From contig NZ_JAUXXZ010000043.1 in NCBI RefSeq assembly GCF_030684675.1, positions 62,001 through 126,000 on the forward strand: DNA of 64,000 nt, in the 5' to 3' direction. Both the position numbers and the translations under genes were made by a program. A model generated the notes under the pieces. The model was given only the letters and a program-made list of their open reading frames with translations. It ran no database searches and was not told the DNA's origin. Every line of letters starts with the position of its first letter. The stretch's first letter is position 1. Shown here piece after piece: positions 1 to 8,748 of this stretch. This DNA comes from Daejeonella sp. (GTDB lineage: Bacteria; Bacteroidota; Bacteroidia; Sphingobacteriales; Sphingobacteriaceae).

Positions 1-51
1 GGCGTCAGTAGCTTCCCTAAGGTTGGTGTTATCACCAACCTTTAATATCAC
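1..51 (-). CDS. Possible start of a GNAT-type N-acetyltransferase, cut by the window edge
   Basis: Just downstream of the ffh stop codon the minus strand stays open to the window edge. It can be read from a GTG at 49-51 (or TTG at 52-54). The visible residues end in NLREATDA, which resembles the N-terminus of GNAT acetyltransferases, where beta strand 1 often reads LREATxxD. Only about 17 codons are visible, so the family call is a guess from a very short motif. A 10-bp inverted repeat at 19-28 and 33-42 lies inside this reading frame. The alternative is that 1-57 is a non-coding spacer and that the repeat is a terminator for ffh. Confidence 0.3.
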   Translation of the reverse strand, partial: MILKVGDNTNLREATDA

Positions 52-57
52 CAAACT

Positions 58-1398
58 CTATTTCCCAAACGGCATTTTAGGCATGCCTTTCATCATCTTG
101 GCCGCCGCTGCAGGGTTAGAGAATTGCTTCATAACCTTACGCATATCCTCAAACTGCTTGATCAGCTTGTTAACTTCTGTAATATTGGTACCCGAACCTT
201 TGGCAATCCTGGTACGACGATTTTGATTGATTGAATCTGGATTTTCGCGCTCATAAGGAGTCATTGAGCGGATGATGGCTTCAATCGGTGTAAAGGCATT
301 ATCATCAATTTCCACATCCTTAATCGCTTTTCCAACACCCGGAATCATACCCATCAGATCCTTCATATTACCCATTTTCTTGATCTGCTGAATCTGGCTC
401 AGGAAGTCATTGAAATCGAATTTATTCTTGCGGATCTTTTTCTGAAGTTCGGCAGCTTCTTTCTCATCAAACTGCATCTGGGCCCGTTCAACAAGGGAAA
501 CCACATCACCCATCCCGAGAATCCGGCTAGCCATCCTTTCGGGATAAAACACATCCAGAGCTTCCATCTTTTCACCCGTACCAATGAATTTGATGGGCTT
601 GTTTACGACTGATTTGATCGAAAGCGCGGCACCACCACGGGTATCACCATCTAATTTGGTCAGCACTACCCCGGTAAAGTCAAGACGGTCGTTGAAAGCT
701 TTCGCGGTGTTTACAGCATCCTGACCGGTCATGGAATCCACTACAAACAGGATTTCATGCGGATTGGTTTGTGCCTTTACTTCGGCAATCTCTTTCATCA
801 AACCCTCATCAATTGCCAAACGACCGGCGGTATCGATGATCACCACATTTTGCCCGTTCTTTTTTGCTTCGGCAATTGCAGCTTTAGCTATGCCGACCGG
901 ATCTTTGGATTCACGATCTGTAAATACCGGAACCCCGATCTGCCCGCCAAGCACCTCCAGCTGATCGATCGCCGCCGGACGGTAAACGTCACCAGCTACC
1001 AATAGCGGTTTTTTATTCTTTTTTGTGACCAGATAATTAGCAAGCTTACCTGAGAAAGTGGTTTTTCCAGCACCATTCAATCCGGCGATGAGAATAATTG
1101 TAGGATTTGCAGAAATATTCAATTCCTCAGCCGTGCCACCCATCAGGGCAGCCAGCTCATCATTCATAAGTTTGGTTAAAAGCTGTCCCGGAGAAATTGA
1201 AGTAAGCACATTCAGTCCGAGTGCTTTTTCTTTTACATCATCAGTAAAAGCTTTTGCAGTTTTATAGTTAACATCGGCATCCAGAAGAGCTTTACGTATC
1301 TCTTTCATGGTTTCAGCCACGTTTATTTCTGTTATACTTCCCTGACCCTTAAGAACCTTAAATGCTCTGTCGAGTTTATCCTGTAAATTTTCAAACAT
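58..1398 (-). CDS. ffh: Signal recognition particle protein Ffh (SRP54)
   Basis: Ffh is the GTPase of the signal recognition particle. It binds signal sequences of nascent membrane proteins together with 4.5S RNA and docks on FtsY. The 446 residues show the usual N-G-M order. An N-terminal helical domain spans about 1-95. The GTPase has its P-loop at 106-114 (GLNGAGKTT), followed by a DTAGR-type motif and TKLDGD. A methionine-rich M domain ends in a cluster of Met and Lys residues (KMMKGMPKMPFGK). The length is normal for Bacteroidota. The ATG at 1398 fits a -7 promoter element about 26 bases upstream. It is divergent from the DUF5916 gene. The family is essential and the call is secure. Confidence 0.97.
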   Translation of the reverse strand: MFENLQDKLDRAFKVLKGQGSITEINVAETMKEIRKALLDADVNYKTAKAFTDDVKEKALGLNVLTSISPGQLLTKLMNDELAALMGGTAEELNISANPTIILIAGLNGAGKTTFSGKLANYLVTKKNKKPLLVAGDVYRPAAIDQLEVLGGQIGVPVFTDRESKDPVGIAKAAIAEAKKNGQNVVIIDTAGRLAIDEGLMKEIAEVKAQTNPHEILFVVDSMTGQDAVNTAKAFNDRLDFTGVVLTKLDGDTRGGAALSIKSVVNKPIKFIGTGEKMEALDVFYPERMASRILGMGDVVSLVERAQMQFDEKEAAELQKKIRKNKFDFNDFLSQIQQIKKMGNMKDLMGMIPGVGKAIKDVEIDDNAFTPIEAIIRSMTPYERENPDSINQNRRTRIAKGSGTNITEVNKLIKQFEDMRKVMKQFSNPAAAAKMMKGMPKMPFGK

Positions 1399-1423
1399 CT
1401 TATTTATCAGCTTTTAGCAGGTG

Positions 1424-1431
1424 CAAAGGTA
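1424..1431 (-). promoter_or_regulatory. Bacteroidota -7 promoter element for ffh
   Basis: The minus strand reads TACCTTTG, an exact match to the Bacteroidota -7 consensus TAnnTTTG. It lies 26 bases before the ffh ATG, a normal short leader. The -33 TTTG element is only weakly matched around 1451-1455. Confidence 0.5.
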
Positions 1432-1580
1432 TGATTTCTAGCTTACAGGACTAAAATAATTGTTTATTCCGATGAGAAAGAGATCAAAATCAAAAAATTC
1501 TCATAATAAGAGTAACATTCCCATTGCTTAGTCTTAAAGTATCTAACATTTTAATTTCTTTGCAGCGTTGAAATTTACGA

Positions 1581-4013
1581 ATGAAGTTTAGAATTATAAT
1601 TGTTGGCTTTTTCTGGGTGTTTGGAAGTATTTGTGAGGCTCAGGAGCTCAGAAAATTCAATGCGGTACGGACGGATCATTCCCCCAAAATAGATGGCGAA
1701 TTAGATGACAGGGTTTGGAAGGAGACTAAGCCCGCCAGTGATTTCATTGAGTTTAAGCCTCTTCCCGGACGTCTTGAGCCCGAAGAAAGAAGAACCGAAG
1801 TAAAAATTGTTTATGATAATACAGCAATTTACATTGGAGCCAGAATGTATGATGTTCCCGATAGTATTTTCCGCGAGCTTACGTCCCGGGATAATCTGGC
1901 CAATTCTGATTTTTTAGGAATTGTTTTTGATACCTATCTCGACAGAATTAATGCTTTTGGCTTTTATGTAAGTTCAACAGGTACTCAGTTTGATGCTAAA
2001 TACTCGAATTCTGGAAATGAGGATAAGAATTGGAACGCAGTATGGGATAGTCAGGTAAAAACTGACAGTCTGGGCTGGACAGCCGAATTGAAGATTCCTT
2101 ATTCTGCACTCCGCTTTGGTTCCAATGAAATTCAGGAATGGGGTTTAAATATGACGCGCCGGCGCCATATGAGTAATCAGCAAACCAGCTGGAGTTATAT
2201 TGATCCAAAGATCAGCGGATTTATTAATCAGGAAGGTGAACTAAGCGGAATAAAGGGGATTAAATCACCCATAAGATTGTCATTCTCACCCTACATCTCA
2301 TCTACGCTTAACAACTATCCTTATAATCTGGCCGGACAGAATAATACGACTGGTAGTTTTAATGGCGGAATGGATATTAAATATGGCATAAGTCAGAGTT
2401 TTACTCTGGATATGACCCTTGTTCCTGACTTTGGCCAGATTCGTTCAGATAATCAGGTTCTTAATTTGAGTCCCTTTGAAGTAAGGTTTAATGAAAACAG
2501 GCAGTTTTTTACCGAAGGAACCGAATTGTTCAATAAGGGAAATCTTTTTTATTCGAGAAGAATCGGTTCTAATCCAGCTTTTATAGCGAATATAAATTCA
2601 AAACTCCTGCCTGGTGAAACAATCAGAGAGAATCCCCCGGAAAGTAAATTACTCAATGCCACAAAAATTTCAGGCCGTTCAGAAAATGGTTTAGGTCTTG
2701 GTTTCTTTAACGCAGTTACTAAACGAGGATATGCAAGGGTTGAGAACAGTTTGGGAGATGAACGCCTTATTGAAACTCATCCATTAAGCAATTATAATAT
2801 TCTGGTACTTGATCAGTCCTTAAAAAACAACAGTTCTGTCACTTTCCTGAATACCAATGTTATTCGTCAGGGTTCTGCATATGATGCGAACGTGAGTTCA
2901 TTTTTAGCAAATCTGAATGATCGTAATAATAAGTATTATGTTGCCGGGGCTGGAAAATTTAGTTATGTAGGTGCAGAAGTCCCTGGAGGTTCAAACAATT
3001 CAGGCTTTAATTATGAACTTGGGGCAGGAAAGAAAAGTGGAAATTTTACCTGGGGATATGGTTTTGATCTGTCTGACAATAAATTTGATCCTACCGATCT
3101 TGGCTATTTTAATAATAATAACTTCATTAGCAACTCCTTTGATATAGGCTATAACATTTATACTCCCGGGAGCTTATTTAATCGTTTCAATACTTACCTT
3201 GGGATTTTTCGAACCCATCGATTTCTACCTCGTGCTTTTCAGTCGTCCAGAGCATCCGGAGGCGGATATTTCGAGTTAAAAAACTTCTGGACCATCAATT
3301 TGGACTTTTACAGGCAGTTTATGGGAAAGGATTTTTATGAACCAAGAGTGGCTGGAAAAGAATTCAACACTCCTGCCAGTACCTATGCTAATTTCAGATT
3401 GAGGACAAACCCGGTCAGGAAATATAATGCCGGCGTATTTTTCTCTGCCCGACTCAGGGAACAGTTCCATGGTGTAGGATATGTGACAGGTTTTTACCAG
3501 AATTTCAGGGTTAAGAACAGGCTTTCACTGGGGGTTGATTTCAGTACACAACCTCAGTACGATTATTCTGCATGGTTAGGCCTCAGTAAAGCAAAGGAGA
3601 TCATTTTTTCCAGATTTGACAGGAATACGATAGAGAGTAAGTTTGATGCGACCTACACCTTTAACAGCAATATGGGGATAATGGTCAGGGGAAGGCATTA
3701 CTGGTCGAACCGTAACAATAAAGCTTTTTATTTTCTGAGGGACGACGGGGAATTGCAAAGTCATGATGGTGCCGAGTTCAAGGGCACCCATACGAATTAT
3801 AATGTGTTCAATATTGATCTGGTTTATTCGTGGCGCTTTGCCCCGGGAAGTGAATTGAGTGTAGCTTACAAAAATCTATCGCAAGATATGGAAAGCGAAA
3901 ACAGACCGGGTTATTTCCGGAACTTTGACAGGGTTACTGCTATACCGCAGAATAACAATATTTCATTGAAAATTCTTTATTATATTGATTATCTGCAGCT
4001 TATAAAGAAATAA
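1581..4013 (+). CDS. DUF5916 family outer-membrane protein with a CBM9-like N-terminus
   Basis: This 810-residue protein has a cleavable signal peptide (residues 1-20, ending CEAQ). A carbohydrate-binding-family-9-like domain follows (about 25-215, with the family pattern of a DGxLDDxVW opening and an RIPYSALRF-type core). A long aromatic- and Asn-rich C-terminal region has the alternating pattern of an outer-membrane beta barrel and ends in a hydrophobic strand. This is the usual layout of the DUF5916 proteins common in Bacteroidota, whose function is not established. The ATG at 1581 gives a clean signal peptide. No partner gene is obvious: it stands alone on the plus strand between ffh and a minus-strand lipoprotein gene. 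A role in binding or taking up a glycan is only inference. Confidence 0.85.
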   Translation: MKFRIIIVGFFWVFGSICEAQELRKFNAVRTDHSPKIDGELDDRVWKETKPASDFIEFKPLPGRLEPEERRTEVKIVYDNTAIYIGARMYDVPDSIFRELTSRDNLANSDFLGIVFDTYLDRINAFGFYVSSTGTQFDAKYSNSGNEDKNWNAVWDSQVKTDSLGWTAELKIPYSALRFGSNEIQEWGLNMTRRRHMSNQQTSWSYIDPKISGFINQEGELSGIKGIKSPIRLSFSPYISSTLNNYPYNLAGQNNTTGSFNGGMDIKYGISQSFTLDMTLVPDFGQIRSDNQVLNLSPFEVRFNENRQFFTEGTELFNKGNLFYSRRIGSNPAFIANINSKLLPGETIRENPPESKLLNATKISGRSENGLGLGFFNAVTKRGYARVENSLGDERLIETHPLSNYNILVLDQSLKNNSSVTFLNTNVIRQGSAYDANVSSFLANLNDRNNKYYVAGAGKFSYVGAEVPGGSNNSGFNYELGAGKKSGNFTWGYGFDLSDNKFDPTDLGYFNNNNFISNSFDIGYNIYTPGSLFNRFNTYLGIFRTHRFLPRAFQSSRASGGGYFELKNFWTINLDFYRQFMGKDFYEPRVAGKEFNTPASTYANFRLRTNPVRKYNAGVFFSARLREQFHGVGYVTGFYQNFRVKNRLSLGVDFSTQPQYDYSAWLGLSKAKEIIFSRFDRNTIESKFDATYTFNSNMGIMVRGRHYWSNRNNKAFYFLRDDGELQSHDGAEFKGTHTNYNVFNIDLVYSWRFAPGSELSVAYKNLSQDMESENRPGYFRNFDRVTAIPQNNNISLKILYYIDYLQLIKK

Positions 4014-4052
4014 CGTATTCCCTGATTTTCAGATTTATTCTGGAATGCCCTG

Positions 4053-4433
4053 CTATTTAGTATCTTTTGATTGAGCCCCACTGATGTTGGATATTCGAAT
4101 TCCGGTAAAACAATCATCCTGGCAACCGTTTGGTACATATCCGGAAGTAGAGATCATTCCCTGATTTTTAGCCTCAAAATAAATAATGTTCTGTTTTTTG
4201 TCTGCCTTGAGCCACTCATTTGCAGCCTTATCATAAACAGCATCAAGATTAATCGTACTATCACCAAAGCCTGCCCAGGATGCGGTTTTGACCGTATATG
4301 AATAGTTATTATTCGTAGATTTTTTAAAAGCCAGCCATACTTTTTTGCTTTGTTCAAAATCGGAATTTAGAGCATCTTTTTTGCAGGATGAGAAAATGGT
4401 TAAAAAAATGATAATGGGAATTAAAAATTTCAT
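4053..4433 (-). CDS. Small hypothetical lipoprotein
   Basis: This 126-residue protein starts with a lipoprotein signal: a hydrophobic stretch at 3-14, then SSC with the lipidated Cys at 17, followed by KKD. The mature part has Trp and Tyr residues and a pair of cysteines near the C-terminus (NGCQDDCF) that could form a disulfide. I do not recognise a named family. It sits downstream of the DUF3078 gene on the same strand, with 73 bases between them. It is probably attached to the periplasmic face of the outer membrane. Confidence 0.7.
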   Translation of the reverse strand: MKFLIPIIIFLTIFSSCKKDALNSDFEQSKKVWLAFKKSTNNNYSYTVKTASWAGFGDSTINLDAVYDKAANEWLKADKKQNIIYFEAKNQGMISTSGYVPNGCQDDCFTGIRISNISGAQSKDTK

Positions 4434-4506
4434 AGGGTATAATTAATTATGTGTGAGGGTAAAAGAATGGTAGAAGTTGACAGGAATAAATTACGTGCCT
4501 TAGGCC

Positions 4507-5511
4507 TTAATTCGCAAATTTATAAACGAGTCCGAAGGCCATAGCCTGGCTCGCCTGAATTTTGTTTGCCGTATCATCGTCATAAAGAATGATCCCTGCC
4601 AAAGATACATTTATCAGACGGTTTACACTCGCTGTTAATGTCAGGTCAAGTCTGTTATCAATACTTGAAAGTTTTTCGTAATTGGCAAACATACTGTAAC
4701 GACCCTTAAGATTGAGGTTTTTGGCAACATCCTTATCATAGGAGCCAACTAATTGAAACGCCAGCTCATTTCTGAAAGTCTTACCGGGAACAACCCCGAA
4801 ATTCTTTGGATTAGTCAGATGAAGATCCCTATCAAGTACAAAAGTCTGGCGGGCTGTTCCGGTACCAATACGAAGATAAAAGTGCTTGACCGGTTTATAC
4901 TCAAATCCAAAAGATTCTGTCAGGTATCCAGGAGCCATGAATTTGGATAAGAGGGTTCGCTTTTCATTACCAAGCGCATCCCTCGAAAAGGAATAGCCCA
5001 TATCAAATTGCGATTCAAAGTTAATGGATCCGAAAAAATACCAACTCTTAGACAATTTTAAGGCAACTTTATTATCCCAGAAAATCCTGTCAACGGTTTT
5101 CCTTGCCAGCTGGCCTTTATTATTTAATTTGCCGTATTGCAGGATAAGCTCTGAAGCAAAGTTTTTATCTTCTTTGGTATAATCGGTTTTATAGGAAAAC
5201 TGTCCACCCAATGCCAGTGAGTTCACTCCCCCTGCACCCCAATTCTCACTGAAAGCTGCCTGATTGATATTTAATCCAAAAGAGGTAAGGTTACGCCAGT
5301 AATTTACTTTTAAATCCAAATCAGCTGCAGCGCTTAAAACCACAGTTTCGGGAAAGAGTACAGGCCTGCGAACCGGAAGTGTATTTCTTCGGGGATATTG
5401 CTTTAAACCCTTTAAAATAAGAGTATCAGTCTCATTATTAGTATTCTGTGAATAAGCTAATGAGGCAGATCCAAATATTAAAAAGGCAATTGTTAAAAAT
5501 CTGAAAAGCAT
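4507..5511 (-). CDS. DUF3078 domain protein, probable outer-membrane beta barrel
   Basis: The 334-residue protein has a signal peptide (1-21, ending AYSQ). The body matches the DUF3078 family seen across Bacteroidota: an opening of the type WxxxTSFGLNINQAAFSENWGAGG, then repeated amphipathic beta strands (KLSKSWYFFGSINFESQFDMGYSF, shown here only as a pattern) and a closing strand ending YKFAN. The family role is unknown. The strand pattern and C-terminal aromatic residues fit an outer-membrane barrel. It may share a transcript with the HExxH gene 52 bases upstream. Confidence 0.85.
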   Translation of the reverse strand: MLFRFLTIAFLIFGSASLAYSQNTNNETDTLILKGLKQYPRRNTLPVRRPVLFPETVVLSAAADLDLKVNYWRNLTSFGLNINQAAFSENWGAGGVNSLALGGQFSYKTDYTKEDKNFASELILQYGKLNNKGQLARKTVDRIFWDNKVALKLSKSWYFFGSINFESQFDMGYSFSRDALGNEKRTLLSKFMAPGYLTESFGFEYKPVKHFYLRIGTGTARQTFVLDRDLHLTNPKNFGVVPGKTFRNELAFQLVGSYDKDVAKNLNLKGRYSMFANYEKLSSIDNRLDLTLTASVNRLINVSLAGIILYDDDTANKIQASQAMAFGLVYKFAN

Positions 5512-5563
5512 TCAGCAAATAAAAACAAAAATGCCCTCTTTTTGATATGTTTTTTGATTTTCG

Positions 5564-5899
5564 CTACATTCTCCTTAGATAGGTAGTCCAGGCGGCAAAC
5601 CTACGTTCTGATAAATAGGATAGGTTGGAATCATTTTCATAAGCTTCCCTTTCAAACAGAATATTTCTGTAGGCCTTCGTATGATTATGGTAGCGGATGA
5701 GATTTATCAGATAGTTCAGTAGGTAGAGAATGTAGAAAGGGATGATCAGTAATTCAATTTGTTGTCTGAAATGAATGAGTTCATGATTCATGAGCTGTCT
5801 GTTCAGGCTGGAATTTTTATCTTTTAAAAGCAAAAATGGAAACAATGCCATACCCCCGACCGGAAGATTGGGGAGTTGTATGATTTTAAAATACTTCAA
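5564..5899 (-). CDS. Small membrane protein with an HExxH zinc-protease motif
   Basis: The 111-residue protein carries HELIH at residues 39-43, the signature of zinc metallopeptidases. One hydrophobic segment follows (about 50-68), then an acidic FEREAYEND stretch (82-90) that could give the third zinc ligand, as in M56/M48-type enzymes. It is much shorter than either family. It follows the CarboxypepD_reg-like gene by one base, so the two are probably translated together. Whether it cleaves anything is unknown; a membrane-bound mini-protease or a degenerate relative are both possible. Confidence 0.75.
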   Translation of the reverse strand: MKYFKIIQLPNLPVGGMALFPFLLLKDKNSSLNRQLMNHELIHFRQQIELLIIPFYILYLLNYLINLIRYHNHTKAYRNILFEREAYENDSNLSYLSERRFAAWTTYLRRM

Positions 5900-5900
5900 T

Positions 5901-6722
5901 CTAATTTCCTTTTAAAGGCTCAAGTCTGTATGCAGCCGGATTTTCAAGATAACTTTGATAGGATTTTCGGATATATTCAATCAAATCATAATCGTTGGCT
6001 TCCAGAATAAAATAATATCCGGGTTTATATTGTTGCTTAAAATCTCTGAGCTTGTCAGCGTTTAGTCCGGTTACCCGGTTAATCAGAGTATTGTTAAAAC
6101 GATAGTCGATCATCGCATCCCGATAATCTCTTTCTATAATTTTTTGAAGCAGTCGGGCATTTCTTCCCTCCCTGCTCAAAAGAGTATATAATGCATTGAT
6201 ACTCAATCCGGCTCCACCACCTCCATTGCTTCCGCCGGTAGTTAGAACGTCCTTCACAGTACCCTTACTATACGCGGTATTAAATTCTTCCTGCCTTGCC
6301 TTGAGCTGGTCGGCCGGTGTTTGTACAGAATCCCTTACCACAACTTCCTGTAATTGTATGCTGTTTCTTTTGAGATAAAAAAGTACGGTACTTTCTGAAC
6401 GAATACTTATAGTGTCCACACCATAACCTTGCAGGGCAGCAACGAGCACATCTCCTTCCCGGGCATTGGTTTTAAATTCTCCTTTGGTTGTATTGTAGAA
6501 TCCATCTCCGGTCCGGGTGTTGTAAATATATACCCGGGTCAGACGCTGTTTGCTGTTCATATCAAAAACGATTCCCTGCACAGTTTTATCCTGTGCCTGA
6601 AGGCCACTTATCACAATGAAGAGTAATAGAAAGATATAGCTGATTTTTTTCAAGTTGATAAAACTAAGTGTTTCAACGAAAAGAATAATGCATTTTAACA
6701 ATTTTAACTTATTTAGACACAA
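5901..6722 (-). CDS. Secreted protein with a carboxypeptidase regulatory-like domain
   Basis: The protein has a signal peptide ending GLQAQ, then a CarboxypepD_reg-like beta-sandwich (about residues 45-125: TVQGIVFDMNSKQRLTRVYIYN, where GIVxD and YNTxTGDG are typical). A helical C-terminal part with many Arg, Tyr and Asp residues follows. The ATG at 6722 gives an unusually long N-terminus (about 24 residues before the signal peptide) and overlaps the upstream glucosaminidase gene by 14 bases. A TTG at 6653 would place a normal KKISYIF... signal peptide at the start, so I think 6653 is the more likely initiation site. The function is unknown. Confidence 0.8.
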   Translation of the reverse strand: MCLNKLKLLKCIILFVETLSFINLKKISYIFLLLFIVISGLQAQDKTVQGIVFDMNSKQRLTRVYIYNTRTGDGFYNTTKGEFKTNAREGDVLVAALQGYGVDTISIRSESTVLFYLKRNSIQLQEVVVRDSVQTPADQLKARQEEFNTAYSKGTVKDVLTTGGSNGGGGAGLSINALYTLLSREGRNARLLQKIIERDYRDAMIDYRFNNTLINRVTGLNADKLRDFKQQYKPGYYFILEANDYDLIEYIRKSYQSYLENPAAYRLEPLKGN

Positions 6723-7578
6723 CCAGAAGTTGTCCGGGTTTCAAATTGATATCTTCCAGGCCATTGAGCAGTTTGATATCATCCACGCTTAGCCCGAATA
6801 ATTTTGAAACAGAAGCAAGTGTATCTCCCGATTTTACTTCATGAATTTTCATTGTTACCCGTGGACGGGAAACTTCTTCCTTTTTTTCCAGGGGAATATT
6901 TTTGGCAATTTCTGTAAGTACTTTATCCTCCCTAATGATCTTCTCTGTCTCGGTTTCTATGCGGTCAAAACGATTGAGATTATAACGCTCAATCAGACTG
7001 ACCAGTAGCTCGGCGTAGCGTGGATTTGTTGCATAACCTGCAGCTTTCAAACCTGCAGCCCATCCGCGATAATCATTTTTATCCAGTTCAAACAGAGAGG
7101 CATACCGCTTTCTTTTCAGAAACTCAGTATGATCTTTAAAAGATTCTTCAGGTGAAGTATATACCCTGAAGCAATCATCTTTTTGATCATCATCTTTTAG
7201 CATTGTTTTGCCCCTCCATTCCGGGGTACATTTAATTCCGAAATGATTATTTCCATCAAGCGCAAGTTCACTGTTTCCATTGCCCGATTCCAAAATTCCC
7301 TGAGCAAGGGTAATACTGGCAGGAATTCCTGAATTATTCATTTCGCGAATCGCGATTTGTTTAAATTGCTCGATATAGGATATTGCAGTATAGTTTTTAA
7401 TTTCAGGTATTTGGCTTTCTCTGGATTTAGTTGATTCTGCCTGCCTGGTTTTGGGAGCTGGTACCGGGGTCTGAACCTGGGGACCTGAACGATGCTTTTT
7501 TAAAATTCCGCATGAACCCATTAGTAAGATTATGCAGGGGAAGAGGACCAGAAAAGACTTAATATTAAGGTTTCGCAT
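6709..7578 (-). CDS. Glucosaminidase (FlgJ-like) and LysM lipoprotein, peptidoglycan hydrolase
   Basis: This 289-residue protein has a lipobox with Cys at 23 (LMGSC) and a Pro/Thr-rich spacer. A mannosyl-glycoprotein endo-beta-N-acetylglucosaminidase-like domain spans about 65-200; the likely catalytic Glu is E97 in GILESGNGNSELA, with FGIKC and AGYATNPRYAE motifs. A single C-terminal LysM repeat (244-289, starting HEVKSGDTL) binds peptidoglycan. It would cleave the glycan backbone from the outer-membrane side. It follows the O-methyltransferase gene by 6 bases, in a run of minus-strand envelope genes. Confidence 0.9.
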   Translation of the reverse strand: MRNLNIKSFLVLFPCIILLMGSCGILKKHRSGPQVQTPVPAPKTRQAESTKSRESQIPEIKNYTAISYIEQFKQIAIREMNNSGIPASITLAQGILESGNGNSELALDGNNHFGIKCTPEWRGKTMLKDDDQKDDCFRVYTSPEESFKDHTEFLKRKRYASLFELDKNDYRGWAAGLKAAGYATNPRYAELLVSLIERYNLNRFDRIETETEKIIREDKVLTEIAKNIPLEKKEEVSRPRVTMKIHEVKSGDTLASVSKLFGLSVDDIKLLNGLEDINLKPGQLLVVSK

Positions 7579-7584
7579 CTGAAA

Positions 7585-8223
7585 TTATTTTTTTCTGATA
7601 ATGTAAATACCGTCGCGTACCGGAAGGATCAGCTTCTCAACTCGCTGATCTGAGCTCACCATCTCGTTAAAATTACTGATTAATGTGGTGGCTGAATCTG
7701 TTTTCTTCTCCCCAATTACCTTACCACTCCAAAGCACATTATCCACAATGATCAGTCCGCCGCTTCTCAGTTTATCGATTGTTAAATTATAATAGCTTTC
7801 ATTATTTTTTTTGTCGGCATCAATGAATATAAGATCAAAAATCTCATTCAGATTCGGGATGATTTCAAGGGCATTACCAATATGGTACTTAATCTTAGGT
7901 CCCAGATCTGATTTATCGAAGCTGGTCCGCACCATGTCCTCCAGCTCGGCATTGATGTCTATAGTATGCAGAATACCGTCCTCATTCAAGCCCTCCGCAA
8001 GGCATAAGGTTGCATATCCGGTAAAGGTTCCGACCTCCAGAATTCTTCGCGGGCAAATCAATTTACTGAGCATACTGAGTATCCGGCCCTGGTAATGTCC
8101 TGACAGCATCCGCGGTAAGGAAACTTTGAGATGGGTCTCCCGGTCTATCTGTTTGAGCAGATCACTTTCAGGGTCGCAGGAGCTTTTCAGGTAGCTTTTA
8201 AGTTCATCGCTGAGTAAATCCAT
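7585..8223 (-). CDS. SAM-dependent O-methyltransferase (catechol OMT-like, class I)
   Basis: The 212 residues match the bacterial COMT-like family that methylates hydroxyl groups with S-adenosylmethionine. The glycine-rich SAM motif is ILEVGTFTGYA (about 60-70). The acidic residue after strand 2 lies in HTIDINAE. The metal-binding region shows FIDADKKN, then IVDNVLWSGKV. The length is typical of the stand-alone family. The natural substrate is not known from sequence. The gene begins 44 bases after ruvX on the same strand. Confidence 0.9.
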   Translation of the reverse strand: MDLLSDELKSYLKSSCDPESDLLKQIDRETHLKVSLPRMLSGHYQGRILSMLSKLICPRRILEVGTFTGYATLCLAEGLNEDGILHTIDINAELEDMVRTSFDKSDLGPKIKYHIGNALEIIPNLNEIFDLIFIDADKKNNESYYNLTIDKLRSGGLIIVDNVLWSGKVIGEKKTDSATTLISNFNEMVSSDQRVEKLILPVRDGIYIIRKK

Positions 8224-8267
8224 GCTGTAAAGATAAGAAATTGGTTTTAGCCTTAGGGGCAGGCAGC

Positions 8268-8705
8268 TTAGCTCAAGCTTTTCTTTTCGAGATAAGTCTG
8301 CAAGATAATTGTTGCTGAAATCGTGTCGAGACGTTCCTTATTCTGGCGGTCTGTTTTTTTAAACCCACTTTGAGCCACCACGGCTGAGGCCATTTTGGAT
8401 GTAAAGCGTTCATCGATCCGCTCGACTGGAATTTCCGGAAAATGTTTTTTAAGTGTAGTAATAAAGCCTTTAATATGAGGTGTTGATTGCGAAGGGCTCC
8501 CATCCATTTGCCTTGGTTCGCCCACCACAAAAAGCTCTACCTGCTCTGTTGAGAGGTATTTTTTCAAATAATCAATGATGTCTTTGGGGTGTATCGTATC
8601 CAGCCCGGTAGCTATGATCTGAAGCGGATCGGTTACAGCGATTCCAATGCGTTTAGTACCGTAATCAAAAGCAAGTATGCGCATAGGTCGTTTAAATTGT
8701 ATCAA
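8268..8705 (-). CDS. ruvX: Putative pre-16S rRNA nuclease / Holliday junction resolvase RuvX (YqgF)
   Basis: RuvX/YqgF is an RNase H-fold nuclease of about 140 residues. The opening RILAFDYGTKRIGIAVTD holds the first catalytic Asp. The later motifs are VVGEP, then ERIDERFTS, and a C-terminal DTISATIILQTYL with the last acidic residue. The ATG at 8705 gives a short N-terminal extension; the second Met at 8684 (MRILAFDYG) agrees better with the family start. The gene is conserved in most bacteria and acts in 16S rRNA 5' end maturation. Confidence 0.93.
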   Translation of the reverse strand: MIQFKRPMRILAFDYGTKRIGIAVTDPLQIIATGLDTIHPKDIIDYLKKYLSTEQVELFVVGEPRQMDGSPSQSTPHIKGFITTLKKHFPEIPVERIDERFTSKMASAVVAQSGFKKTDRQNKERLDTISATIILQTYLEKKSLS

Positions 8706-8748
8706 ATAAATATAGGAGATTTAAAATGTCTAAGGAGCAGATTGCTGT

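Noticed and set aside
19-42. 10-bp inverted repeat with a 4-base loop taken as the ffh terminator
   Set aside because: It has no T-run on the ffh transcript side and lies within a reading frame that looks like the start of an acetyltransferase; I left it undecided and did not list it as a terminator.
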